Of a stretch of 64,000 nt of DNA, positions 48,575 through 56,782 are shown piece after piece. The translations under genes were made by a program, and so were the position numbers. The notes under the pieces were generated by a model. The model ran no database searches. It saw only the letters and a list, made by a program, of their open reading frames with translations, and was not told the origin of the DNA. The stretch covers positions 42,703 to 106,702 of the forward strand of contig JAATFL010000016.1 in assembly GCA_015655215.1 (NCBI GenBank). The letters run 5' to 3'. The stretch comes from Coriobacteriia bacterium (lineage in GTDB: Bacteria > Actinomycetota > Coriobacteriia > Coriobacteriales > RUG033). Position 1 is the stretch's first letter. Each line of letters starts with the position of its first letter.

Positions 48575-49306
48575 TTATCCAGAGTCTCCCTGGTTGGTCC
48601 GAAGTGGATTTGGATAGAACTCCCGGTACAATTCCAACGAGGGGCGCTGAGCCATGTGGTCTCTGGTATACGATGCCCTTCCATCCTTGAGGAAGACGAC
48701 CCTGTCCGCCAGCTCGTCGATATTGGAAAGCAGGTGCGTCGAGAGCAGGATCGTCGCGCCCCGTTCCTTCAGCTTGTGCATCTGCTGGGAGACGATATCG
48801 GTATTGCTTGGGTCGAGGCTGTTCATGGGCTCGTCCAAGAGGATGACCGGAGCCTCGCTGACCAAGGCCAAGGCCAGCACGACCTGCTGCTGCATACCCT
48901 GGGAGAGCCGCTGTAAAGGCCTGCGCACGAAAGGACCCACACCTAAAGCTGTCACTATCCCGTCGATCGACGCTCGGCTGTGCCAGAGATCCTTCACATA
49001 CCGCAGGTAATCCCAACCGGAAAGCCTGAGGTCAAGGGACCTCAACTCTTCGATGAAGAATACCTTCTGCCTGAACCGGCGACCTTCTCTGACAGACATG
49101 CCATCGACGCGCACGCAATCGACCGAACCTGGGATCAGACCGGCTATCAGGCGCAAAAGAGTGGTCTTGCCGACACCATTGGGTCCGACCAGACCGACTA
49201 TAGCCCCGCTCTCAACGACAAGGGTGAGGGAGTCCAGCACACGTCGCCGACCAAAGGCTACGGTTGCATCTCGAACCTCGATGGCAGGGACAGAATAATC
49301 CGACAA
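48575..49306 (-). CDS. ABC transporter ATPase subunit
   Basis: 243 residues from a TTG start with AAGGG upstream. Walker A GPNGVGKT (41-48), signature LSQGMQQQ, Walker B VILLDEPMNSLDP and H-loop LLSTHLLSNIDEL. FFIEELRSLDLRLSGWDYL is a Q-loop region variant. Single-domain cytoplasmic ATPase that powers the adjacent permease, probably for export or self-protection against a peptide. Located between the permease and the small secreted protein. Confidence 0.92.
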   Translation of the reverse strand: MSDYSVPAIEVRDATVAFGRRRVLDSLTLVVESGAIVGLVGPNGVGKTTLLRLIAGLIPGSVDCVRVDGMSVREGRRFRQKVFFIEELRSLDLRLSGWDYLRYVKDLWHSRASIDGIVTALGVGPFVRRPLQRLSQGMQQQVVLALALVSEAPVILLDEPMNSLDPSNTDIVSQQMHKLKERGATILLSTHLLSNIDELADRVVFLKDGRASYTRDHMAQRPSLELYREFYPNPLRTNQGDSG

Positions 49307-49330
49307 GAAAGTAACCCTTCCCGGCGTTTT

Positions 49331-49684
49331 CTAATAAGTGTACCACCAGTTCTTGTATTTATCGCCACCCACCCCGATGTCTAATGATTGCCAGCCGAGG
49401 TACTCAGAAGAAGATAGACTATAGCCATTAACCCAACTGAGGTTCTTATATGTGTAGTACCCCGTATAGGAATATACCCAATTTCCTCCGCTGTCGTTTA
49501 CATAAACTCGCATGAATGTATCGACTACCGTATCATAATTCGCTTGAATGCCATTAGTCGCTGCAAAAGCTCTCGTGGGAGTTGATAAAATCAAACCGCC
49601 GAAACCCAAGGCTATGGCCAGAATAAATACGTAAAGCACTTTTCGAATACTGAATCTTCTCTGGATACCTTTGATTGCGTCCAT
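49331..49684 (-). CDS. Small secreted Tyr/Trp-rich protein, unknown (bacteriocin-like?)
   Basis: 117 residues, start MDAIKGIQRRFSIRKVLYVF. Signal peptide to about residue 42 (TPTRAFAA, cut before TNG). The mature ~75 residues are rich in Y, W, G, N (GGNWVYSYTGYYTYKNLSWV, YKNWWYTY end) with no cysteine. The G+C is well below the flanks. Small secreted peptides next to ABC pairs can be bacteriocins; the lactococcin-972 pattern was considered but is not convincing. AGGAG is 9 nt before the ATG at 49684. Confidence 0.65.
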   Translation of the reverse strand: MDAIKGIQRRFSIRKVLYVFILAIALGFGGLILSTPTRAFAATNGIQANYDTVVDTFMRVYVNDSGGNWVYSYTGYYTYKNLSWVNGYSLSSSEYLGWQSLDIGVGGDKYKNWWYTY

Positions 49685-50009
49685 GATTACCAACTCCTCT
49701 CCAGTTCTTGATTATGAAAAAAATAATCCCTATTATATGATATTCTTTTCCTAAAATTACGTCAACCAATATTTTGATTAGAATACCTCATTTATAATTT
49801 AGAATTGAATATTGTCAGGTATAAATATTGATAAAGTTATACCATCACGGGAGTTAGCAGATGGGTCGACCTGTCAAAGACAGTAGGGAGGGAGTACGGC
49901 GATCATTGCACTCAAGCATGAAACCCGTGTCCGGCGGTCTCCCTCCTGCCGCACCGGTCTTCATGTCATGTACACCCATGCACGCCGGTATAGAGTGGCT
50001 TGCCCGTAC

Positions 50010-50220
50010 GGTGGAAACCGAATTTTACCTCGCTCGACCCCTTCTCTGAGGCACTCTACGTCTTCATCTCCCACAGGGCCGACAAGATGAAGATCCGCAG
50101 TGGGACGGCGACGGGTACTGGCTCTTCTGCAAGAAGCTCTCATGGGGTACCCCGAGACGACGAGCTTGTTCTTCAAGTAGAGGCCAGCCAGCTCGAATGG
50201 ATACTCGACGGACCGCCCTC
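50010..50220 (+). pseudogene. IS66 family orf2 (TnpB) remnant, frameshifted
   Basis: One frame reads SLDPFSEALYVFISHRADKM followed by KI; shifting by one base gives WDGDGYWLFCKKLSWGT; shifting back gives VEASQLEWILDG. These three pieces match the IS66 TnpB pattern in order (DPFSGALFLFCNRRRDKIK, WDGDGFWLLYKRLE, EQLEWLLEGL). At least two frameshifts, so it is dead. No other IS66 genes remain nearby. Confidence 0.75.
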
Positions 50221-50401
50221 ATCCCAGCCGACAGCTCACAAACCTCTCACCCAACGACCCTTCATATAGTCCGATGCATATACATATTTGCTATCAAGTC
50301 GTACTGAAGACGGCTTTTTTACGGCTGATTGAATATGCAGCCGTACCTTTCACTGCAAAGAACAGGGTCGATGATTCGGACACATACTTTGAAAAGCACT
50401 G

Positions 50402-50450
50402 TTGACAGAGACCGTAAGTGGGTATACATTAATGTATACTACCAGTATAC
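50402..50450 (+). promoter_or_regulatory. TetR promoter with palindromic operator
   Basis: TTGACA at 50402-50407; the perfect 18-bp palindrome GTATACATTAATGTATAC at 50422-50439 covers the -10 region, and a second half-site pair AGTATACT follows (50444-50451). Starts about 30 nt before the TetR gene, so autorepression is likely. Confidence 0.75.
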
Positions 50451-50480
50451 TTTATAACACTAGAATGAATTTAAGGTGAT

Positions 50481-51167
50481 ATGATGGGATATGACGATCG
50501 TAAACACCAGGAGAAAGAGATCAAACGAAAGGACATTATCGACGCCGCTGAACGGATATTTTTTTTAAAAGGGTACGATAATGCGTCGATGGATGAAGTG
50601 GCAAAGGAAGCGGAATACAGCAAGCGAACCGTCTATGTCTATTTCAACAGCAAGGAGCAGATATACTTCGAGATCATGATTCGGGGATACCGGCTGCTGA
50701 TCGACAGAATCGAAAGAAGTCTCGATGAAAGTCATCCCCAAAATGCTCTAGATGAACTGCACTGTATCTTCTTTACCTTCTTCGAGTTCAGCGAAGAATA
50801 CACGGAGTACTTTAAGGCCATCATGGAATATGAGACGAAGGATTCGGCCGATCAGCGTGGCGTCGAAGACGAGTCAAAAGCGGAATGTTACCGACTGGGC
50901 GAACAGATTTTTGGCTACCTGTCACGTGCTCTGGAAAAAGGCACCGCCGAGGGTAGCCTGCACGATGGTCTCGACAGCGAACAGGCTGCGTTGTTTCTGT
51001 GGGCCTGCACGGTCGGTGTCTATAACACGGGGAAGAAGAAAGCCGATTACCTGAAAGACTTCCACAAGATCGATTCGAAAGAGTTCGTCACGGAATCCTT
51101 TTATCTAATCATGCGTCTAATCAGCAAAGACGGGGTGAATCATCATGAAAGGGAAAGCGGCGTTTAG
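50481..51167 (+). CDS. TetR family transcriptional regulator
   Basis: 228 residues. HTH: RKDIIDAAERIFFLKGYDNA, SMDEVAKEAEYSKRTVYVYF, then the ligand domain with about six helices. Overlaps the next gene by 23 nt, and an 18-bp palindrome lies in its own promoter, so it probably controls itself and the membrane oxidoreductase. G+C lower than the chromosome average, like the rest of the block. Ligand unknown. Confidence 0.93.
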   Translation: MMGYDDRKHQEKEIKRKDIIDAAERIFFLKGYDNASMDEVAKEAEYSKRTVYVYFNSKEQIYFEIMIRGYRLLIDRIERSLDESHPQNALDELHCIFFTFFEFSEEYTEYFKAIMEYETKDSADQRGVEDESKAECYRLGEQIFGYLSRALEKGTAEGSLHDGLDSEQAALFLWACTVGVYNTGKKKADYLKDFHKIDSKEFVTESFYLIMRLISKDGVNHHERESGV

Positions 51168-52347
51168 AGTCACGAGAATCATAGTGGCAGGCATCATCGG
51201 ATCATGCCTTGTCGTACTGACAGCACTCTATCTCATCAGCGGGGGTTTCATGAAGCAAACCTATATGGAACCCTGGTCAAAAGGTTATGCCGAAACCTAT
51301 TCCGACCCGAGGGTTTGTCTAGCGGCCAGTGGCCTGCTTGCCGCTAGCAACCACAATATGCAGCCCTGGAAAATCAAGTTAGACAAATCCGACTCGATGG
51401 CATTCTATCTTTATGCCGACAGTTCACGCATGACGAGCGAGGTCGACCCGGATGCACGCCAGATGATGATCTCGCAGGGTACGTTTTTGGAGTATGTCGC
51501 CGTGGCCGGTGAGAAAGAGGGCTGGAATGTCGATATAGAGCTTTTTCCCGATGGAACGTATGACGAGTCGAATCTTGCGGAAAGCATGGACATGAAGCCG
51601 GTTGCGAAAATGGTGCTCTCCAGATCACCGTCTCAGAGCAGTGCACTCTACGAAGCCACGTTTCTGCCGGACACCAACCGCGAAGCTTATAAGACAGATC
51701 AGCTCTCCTCCACACAGGCTTCCACGCTCGAATCGCTGTCATCGGAAAGCGGCGCTTCGATAAAGCTGTACCAGGACAAGGGCGACCTGGAAAGAATCGG
51801 GGAATATGCCCTGGAAGGCGCGACGATCGAAGCAGGAGTGACGCGCGTCATGGACGAGTCCAACGCGATCTTCCGTGCAAACGAATACGAGAAGAACGAA
51901 TACCGTTACGGCTATTCGGTGGAAGGCCAGGGCACCTCTGGTTTCATGCGGGACATCCTGCAGGGGTTGGTCACGCTCTTCCCCTCGATGAACACCGGAA
52001 CAGCCGCATCGCAGAATTTTATCAACTACACACAGACTTCCGTCAGCAACACGCCTGCCTACGCGATGATCGTGACGACCGGCAACAGCCGCATCGACCA
52101 GGTTGAAAGTGGCATGCTCTACAGTAAGCTGGTGCTAACCGGGCATACGCTTGGTCTGGTCATGCAGCCGCTCAGCCAGGTCTTGGAGGAATACCCGGAG
52201 ATGCAGGTCCCCTACACGGCGTTCAAGCAGGAATATGCGCCGGACGGCGGAACGGTGCAGATACTCTTTCGCGTTGGCGTACCCACGGAAAGCGCCCCTC
52301 TGAGCATGCGGCGTGATGTTCAAAGCCTGATATCGGAAGATGAATAG
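51145..52347 (+). CDS. Membrane-anchored Acg-like nitroreductase
   Basis: 400 residues. N-terminal anchor RIIVAGIIGSCLVVLTALYL (about 10-30), then LAASNHNMQPWKIKLDKSDS, which matches the FMN-binding start of the Acg branch of the nitroreductase superfamily (A-S-HN-QPW). Later GFMRDILQGLVTLFP and YAMIVTTGNSRIDQVESG, then GHTLGLVMQPLSQVLEEYPE near the C-terminus. Family members bind FMN but several lack catalytic activity and may store flavin. The membrane anchor suggests an outward-facing or membrane-surface role. Coupled to the TetR gene. Confidence 0.82.
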   Translation: MKGKAAFRVTRIIVAGIIGSCLVVLTALYLISGGFMKQTYMEPWSKGYAETYSDPRVCLAASGLLAASNHNMQPWKIKLDKSDSMAFYLYADSSRMTSEVDPDARQMMISQGTFLEYVAVAGEKEGWNVDIELFPDGTYDESNLAESMDMKPVAKMVLSRSPSQSSALYEATFLPDTNREAYKTDQLSSTQASTLESLSSESGASIKLYQDKGDLERIGEYALEGATIEAGVTRVMDESNAIFRANEYEKNEYRYGYSVEGQGTSGFMRDILQGLVTLFPSMNTGTAASQNFINYTQTSVSNTPAYAMIVTTGNSRIDQVESGMLYSKLVLTGHTLGLVMQPLSQVLEEYPEMQVPYTAFKQEYAPDGGTVQILFRVGVPTESAPLSMRRDVQSLISEDE

Positions 52348-52537
52348 ATGAAGGGGAAGATTCGTAACCAAGAACCGATCATACCGTCCACTCCGTTGTG
52401 ACCCAGCGGACGTGGACAAACTTCGATTGCCCATGCCTGACTACGACCTAGCGTTAAGATGAGATACAATATATCGGTCCGTCAAGGTTTGGTTTCAGGT
52501 CGACTTCTTGCTTTGTCGTCGAACGGAGGCATGTATC

Positions 52538-53311
52538 ATGAGGAGCTACTTCGATTTGACCGATCGCGTGGCACTCGTCACGGGCTGTTCCACCGGCCTG
52601 GGAGTGCAGATGGCGAAGGCACTTGCCAGTCAAGGATGCAACATCGTTGCCTTGGCGCGCCGTCAGGAGAAGATCGACGCCGTGTCGGCACAGCTCGAGG
52701 AAGAGTTCGGCGTACGGACGCTGGCCGTCCGCTGCGACATCACCGAGACCCAGATGGTGAAGGACGCGGTGCGGACCACCATGGAGCACTTCGGGCGTAT
52801 CGATATCCTTGTCAACAACGCCGGCACCGGTGCCATCGCCCCTGCCGAGGATATCACCGATGAGCAGTTCGGCAACGAGTTGAACGTCGATCTCTTCGGA
52901 TCCTTCAAGGTAGCTCGCGAAGTGGCGAAGGTGGCGATGATCCCAGCGAAGTATGGCCGCATCATCAACATCGCCTCCATGTATGGTCTGGTGGGCAACA
53001 AGATAGCACCATGCTCGCCTTACCACGCGGCAAAGGGCGGTGTCGTCAACCTAACCCGTGGCCTTGCGGGCGAATGGGGCAAATATGGCATCACCGTGAA
53101 CGCCATCTGCCCCGGTTATTTCTGGACGCCTCTGACGAAGGAAACACTTGAGACCGATTGGTTTGGCGAGTACGCCAAGACCGTCATCCCCCTGGAGCGG
53201 TATGGCGTCGAGGGTGAGTTGGACACTGCCGCCATCTTCCTTGCGTCTCCGGCATCGAGCTATGTGAACGGTATCATGGTTCCCGTCGATGGTGGGTACA
53301 CCTGCGTCTAA
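52538..53311 (+). CDS. Short-chain dehydrogenase/reductase
   Basis: 257 residues, start MRSYFDLTDRVALVTGCSTG. Cofactor motif TGCSTGLG (15-22), NNAGTGAIAP, catalytic serine region NIASMYGLVG, and YHAAKGG (Tyr-xxx-Lys). C-terminal GIMVPVDGGYTCV is typical of classical SDRs. The glycine pattern and R after the second strand (ALARRQ) suggest NADP(H). Substrate unknown; hydroxysteroid, sugar or keto-acid reduction are all possible. GGAGG is 8 nt upstream. Convergent with the GMC gene; a 40-nt hairpin separates them. Confidence 0.92.
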   Translation: MRSYFDLTDRVALVTGCSTGLGVQMAKALASQGCNIVALARRQEKIDAVSAQLEEEFGVRTLAVRCDITETQMVKDAVRTTMEHFGRIDILVNNAGTGAIAPAEDITDEQFGNELNVDLFGSFKVAREVAKVAMIPAKYGRIINIASMYGLVGNKIAPCSPYHAAKGGVVNLTRGLAGEWGKYGITVNAICPGYFWTPLTKETLETDWFGEYAKTVIPLERYGVEGELDTAAIFLASPASSYVNGIMVPVDGGYTCV

Positions 53312-53368
53312 CATTCGCCCATCACCGAGTCCCACCCACGTCGCCCTGAAGCCAGGATTCCAGCGCAA

Positions 53369-53408
53369 GCACCCCATGACATCCATCGCGATGGATGTCA
53401 TGGGGTGC
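53369..53408. terminator. 19-bp perfect hairpin between convergent genes
   Basis: GCACCCCATGACATCCATC and its exact complement around GC, between the SDR stop (53311) and GMC stop (53449). No T-run. Confidence 0.7.
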
Positions 53409-53448
53409 CAGGAGATAGCCGATCACGACGCTGGATGGACGAGAGCCC

Positions 53449-55065
53449 CTACTCGTCGGCATCCTCCAAGATCAGTTCGGCTGCGTGCTCGCCGATGAAT
53501 ATCGTCGGTGACATCGTATGACCGCGGTTCAACTGGGGCATGACAGAAGCATCGGCAACCCGCAATCCCTGCAAACCCCGTACGCGAAGCCGCTCGTCGA
53601 CCACGGCCAAGGGGTTGTCGGACGTTCCCATCACCGCGGTACCGATCGGGTGGAACACCGTGGTCGCGGTAGCTCGGATATGGTTCTCGAGCGTCGCGTC
53701 GGAAGCGTCTGAACCGGGGACGACCACCTCGGTGTAGGGAGCCAGGGCATCGGTCTTCGTGATGGCCATCGCAGCCTTGAACCCCCGAATGAAGAGCTCG
53801 GTGTCACGTGGGTCCTTCAAGTAACAGGGGTCGATGACCGGCGCGTCATGAGGGTCAGATGATGCGAGGGTCACGCTACCGGCGGAGCAAGGCTGCATCT
53901 CCACCAACGTTATGGTATAACCACTGCGTCCTGCTATGTCCTCCATCCCGGCAAGCCCAGGGTCGTCAGGGGAAAGGTTCTGGTTGTAATCGAGCATGAT
54001 CTCGAAATCAGGACCATGTCTGCTGTCATCGGATGAGATGAAGCCGATGCTGTTGCCACTCCAGTAGATGGCAGGACCCTTCCTGGTCTCACGCCACACC
54101 GCCATGGCCTCGTCGGAGGAATCCATCGGCACGGACCCCTCCACCCCCGCGGGAGCAAGGACCTGGATCGATGCCATGAGATGGTCATGGAGGTTGCCTC
54201 CCACACCCGGGAGATCGGCTACGACGGGTATCCCGAGTCTGTCCAGTTCAAAACGTGGACCGACTCCGGAGAGTTTCAGTATCTGAGGGGTGTTGAATGC
54301 GCCTGCGGAGAGGATGACCTCCTTGTTGGCCTTGGCCACCGACACCTCGCCGTCGTGCTCGTATTCCACACCGACGGCACGGTTCCCATCGAATAGCACC
54401 CGGCGCACGAGCGCATCCGTGACGATCGTGAGGTTATCCCTCTTGCGCACGTCATCGGAGAGATACTCATCGGCGACGGTGCGCCTTACATGGTCCACGT
54501 AGATCGTCTGGCCCGTCTCGATGCCATAGGGACTAGCCGCATTCGTATCGATCCTCCCGCCAAAACCGGCCTGGGTGAATCCTTCGACCAGGCGGTCTGC
54601 CAAAGCGGAGGCAGCGGGCATGTCCTCCATCTTCATCGCGCCACCCTGGCCGCGATACTCGGTGGGGCCGCGGTCGGTATCCTCGATCTTCTCGGTGTAA
54701 AGACGACGGGCCGTCTCAAACCCCCATGTCTCCCCTGCGGTTCTCTCCCATAGGCCATAGTCTTCCCGACAACCACGGAACCAGACACCGACGTTGATCG
54801 CGGTGGAACCACCGATGACTCGTCCGCGAGGATGATACATGCTGCGTCCGGTCAGGCCAGTCTGCGGCACGGTGTTATACCGCCAGTCATAGTTCGTCCC
54901 CCAAACACGGAAGAAGGCACCCTGGATACGTGAGATATCGTTATCGTTCTCACCCCCAGCTTCGAAGAGAGCCACACTGACCTTGGAATTCTCGCTGAGA
55001 CGCGAAGCCAACGGAGATCCTGCAGCACCCGAGCCGATCACGATGTAGTCGAAGCGCTTGCTCAT
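53449..55065 (-). CDS. GMC family FAD oxidoreductase (choline dehydrogenase-like)
   Basis: 538 residues, start MSKRFDYIVIGSGAAGSPLA. FAD motif GSGAAGSPLASRLSE and EAGGEND; HPRGRVIGGSTAINVGVWFR (GMC signature 1); SAGAFNTPQILKLSGVGP (signature 2); C-terminal HPIGTAVMGTSDNPLAVVDE and NRGHTMSPTIFIGEHAAELI with the catalytic His/Asn. Such enzymes oxidise alcohols (choline, sugars, aromatic alcohols). The upstream divergent MarR gene may regulate it. AAGGGAG precedes the ATG at 55065. Confidence 0.93.
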   Translation of the reverse strand: MSKRFDYIVIGSGAAGSPLASRLSENSKVSVALFEAGGENDNDISRIQGAFFRVWGTNYDWRYNTVPQTGLTGRSMYHPRGRVIGGSTAINVGVWFRGCREDYGLWERTAGETWGFETARRLYTEKIEDTDRGPTEYRGQGGAMKMEDMPAASALADRLVEGFTQAGFGGRIDTNAASPYGIETGQTIYVDHVRRTVADEYLSDDVRKRDNLTIVTDALVRRVLFDGNRAVGVEYEHDGEVSVAKANKEVILSAGAFNTPQILKLSGVGPRFELDRLGIPVVADLPGVGGNLHDHLMASIQVLAPAGVEGSVPMDSSDEAMAVWRETRKGPAIYWSGNSIGFISSDDSRHGPDFEIMLDYNQNLSPDDPGLAGMEDIAGRSGYTITLVEMQPCSAGSVTLASSDPHDAPVIDPCYLKDPRDTELFIRGFKAAMAITKTDALAPYTEVVVPGSDASDATLENHIRATATTVFHPIGTAVMGTSDNPLAVVDERLRVRGLQGLRVADASVMPQLNRGHTMSPTIFIGEHAAELILEDADE

Positions 55066-55297
55066 AGAGAACACTCCCTTCGAAGAAAACACGATGCGTT
55101 TCGATGCACTTCGATGATAACACCTTCATGTCGATCGATCCGACACCACATCCAGGTGCCCACAGGAGATCGAAGGGACGTGCATACCTGCACGTATCCA
55201 CCTCCTCCCCATTCGCCGCCAGGTGGGTGGAGCAGCCGACGTGATCGCTTGAAGGTCCGATGTCGATCCAGGTAACCCAGCGTTTCCCGTCTTCCTC

Positions 55298-55326
55298 TTG
55301 ACATAATATAAAGGTACCTTTATAGT
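55298..55326 (+). promoter_or_regulatory. Consensus promoter of marR with palindromic operator in the spacer
   Basis: TTGACA (55298-55303), exactly 17 nt, TATAGT (55321-55326). The perfect 18-bp palindrome TATAAAGGTACCTTTATA (55307-55324) lies in the spacer and -10, and a second copy core TAAGGTACCTTTATA lies at 55330-55344. Confidence 0.9.
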
Positions 55327-55368
55327 ATGTAAGGTACCTTTATATTATTACGGAAGAGAGGAATTCCC

Positions 55369-55968
55369 ATGAGCGAGAATGACGTGGGTCTATTTGAGAA
55401 GTTTGTCCGTCTTGAATGGCTTCTGCATCGGTATCATCAACAGATCCACCGGTACCACGGCCCTATGGCAGATCGTTACCGTGGACAGGGACGAGTGCTC
55501 GCCCTGCTCAAGCTGAAGCCGGAAATCAGCCAAAGAGAGCTTTCCAGCATCCTGGACATACGCTCCCAGTCCCTAGGGGAACTATTGGCCAAGTTGGAAC
55601 GGAGCGGATACGTTACCCGGACACCTTCCGCGGCAGATCGTCGCGTCATGGACGTCCACTTGACCGAAGCGGGAAAGCGGGCATCGGAACAGGATGAGCA
55701 GCAGTTGGATACCACGGAGCTGTTCGGATGTCTGACCGAAGAGGAGCAAGCCGTACTGGACGATTACCTGAATCGAATCATCGCCACCTTCGAACAACGG
55801 TTCGGTGACGATGAACCAGAATTCGACCCACACGGTCGTCCGCCCTTTGGCGAAAGGGGTTTTGGCCGACGTCCCGGTATGAGAGGTGGCCGCCCACCCC
55901 TTGATGGTAGGGACCGACCTCGCCATCCCGAGGGAGAAGGCTGGCCCGACGGCTCGAGTAGGCCATGA
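55369..55968 (+). CDS. MarR family regulator with Gly/Arg/Pro-rich tail
   Basis: 199 residues, start MSENDVGLFEKFVRLEWLLH. Winged helix about residues 30-105: GQGRVLALLKLKPEISQREL, SSILDIRSQSLGELLAKLER, RRVMDVHLTEAGKRASEQ. From about 148 an unusual disordered tail with PHGRPPFGERGFGRRPGMRG. Two palindrome copies in its own promoter indicate autorepression; the divergent GMC gene is the obvious second target. Ligand unknown. Confidence 0.92.
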   Translation: MSENDVGLFEKFVRLEWLLHRYHQQIHRYHGPMADRYRGQGRVLALLKLKPEISQRELSSILDIRSQSLGELLAKLERSGYVTRTPSAADRRVMDVHLTEAGKRASEQDEQQLDTTELFGCLTEEEQAVLDDYLNRIIATFEQRFGDDEPEFDPHGRPPFGERGFGRRPGMRGGRPPLDGRDRPRHPEGEGWPDGSSRP

Positions 55969-56062
55969 AGGTCGCCTCGCGAGATGGAAGCGATTTACCG
56001 AATTGCCCACCATCGGCATGATTCAGTTCGCGTTTCCCGCAGGATGGCAACGGATGATGGGA

Positions 56063-56091
56063 GGGACCGCCCTCCGTCAGGGCACGGTCCC
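56063..56091. terminator. Hairpin between marR and argR
   Basis: GGGACCG-C-CCCT and AGGG-CA-CGGTCCC, between convergent stops (55968 and 56123). No clear T-run. Confidence 0.45.
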
Positions 56092-56122
56092 CTCCTCACC
56101 ATTCCCTTTGACGCAAGAGGCC

Positions 56123-56551
56123 CTATCGTTCGGAAAGGCGGATGAGAAGCTCGGCGAATTCCCTGGCCTTCTCATCATCCGTGGTGATCGCCAGCACCGT
56201 ATCGTTGCCTCCGACGCACCCCAGCACACCGGGTAGCTCGACGGCATCGATGGCCGCGGCCACGCCCAGTGCGGTACCCGGTGTGGTCTTCACCAGCACC
56301 TGGTTGGCCACATGTAGCACATCGACCAGGAGATACGAGACCATCTTCCTGAGATGGGAGTCCGTTGCGAGCATATAGTAGCCCTCGTCCGTCTTGTGCA
56401 ATCCCATCTCGGAGATATCACGGGAAATGGTTGCCTGGGTGCAAGACCAACCCAACTTCTCCAACTCCTCGACCAGTTCACGCTGGGTTGCGATCTTCCG
56501 CTCACGCACGATCGTCTGAATCGCCTCGCGGCGGTTGCTCCATTTCCCCAT
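56123..56551 (-). CDS. argR: Arginine repressor ArgR
   Basis: 142 residues, start MGKWSNRREAIQTIVRERKI. Winged helix with TQRELVEELEKLGWSCTQAT and ISRDISEMGLHKTD; C-terminal arginine-binding domain with TTPGTALGVAAAIDAVELPG, VLGCVGGNDTVLAI. The hexameric protein represses arginine synthesis and activates catabolism when arginine binds. Lies next to arcB-arcA, so control of that operon is likely. AGGAAGGA precedes the ATG at 56551. Confidence 0.95.
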   Translation of the reverse strand: MGKWSNRREAIQTIVRERKIATQRELVEELEKLGWSCTQATISRDISEMGLHKTDEGYYMLATDSHLRKMVSYLLVDVLHVANQVLVKTTPGTALGVAAAIDAVELPGVLGCVGGNDTVLAITTDDEKAREFAELLIRLSER

Positions 56552-56639
56552 GACGCATCCTTCCTGAACAATGTATAGCAAAACCGGAAACGTAAATAAT
56601 TTCGGAATACTTGTACCACAAAACCTATCAGGGGTAAAT

Positions 56640-56653
56640 ATTGGATATCCAAT
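56640..56653. promoter_or_regulatory. 14-bp perfect palindrome upstream of argR
   Basis: ATTGGATATCCAAT in AT-rich sequence 89 nt upstream of argR, between it and the arcB terminator. May be an operator; not a clear match to the ARG box. Confidence 0.4.
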
Positions 56654-56685
56654 TTGTTATCTCGAACCTCGATGATGGGAAGCGC

Positions 56686-56728
56686 AAAGGGGCTGGATTC
56701 GGTTCTCATCCCGAATCCAGCCCCTTTT
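56686..56728. terminator. Bidirectional terminator downstream of arcB
   Basis: GGGGCTGGATTCGG/CCGAATCCAGCCCC perfect 14-bp stem, 8-nt loop, TTTT on the plus side and AAA on the left. It follows arcB by 55 nt on the minus strand. Confidence 0.85.
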
Positions 56729-56782
56729 CCTGCGAGTATGGCGACATACCATTGCAATGCCCTCAGAGGCGAAGGCGAAAGG

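Larger units (their letters stand above)
49685..50480. other. 796-nt AT-rich intergenic region holding an IS66 relic
   Basis: Left part (49685-49860) is AT-rich with promoter-like sequences for the secreted protein. Middle part has the IS66 orf2 relic described separately; right part (50280-50480) carries the TetR promoter and operator. Confidence 0.6.

Noticed and set aside
49331..49684. Lactococcin-972 family assignment for the secreted peptide
   Set aside because: Signal peptide and aromatic end are similar in style, but the GG-W-YG and Ser/His pattern of that family is not there.
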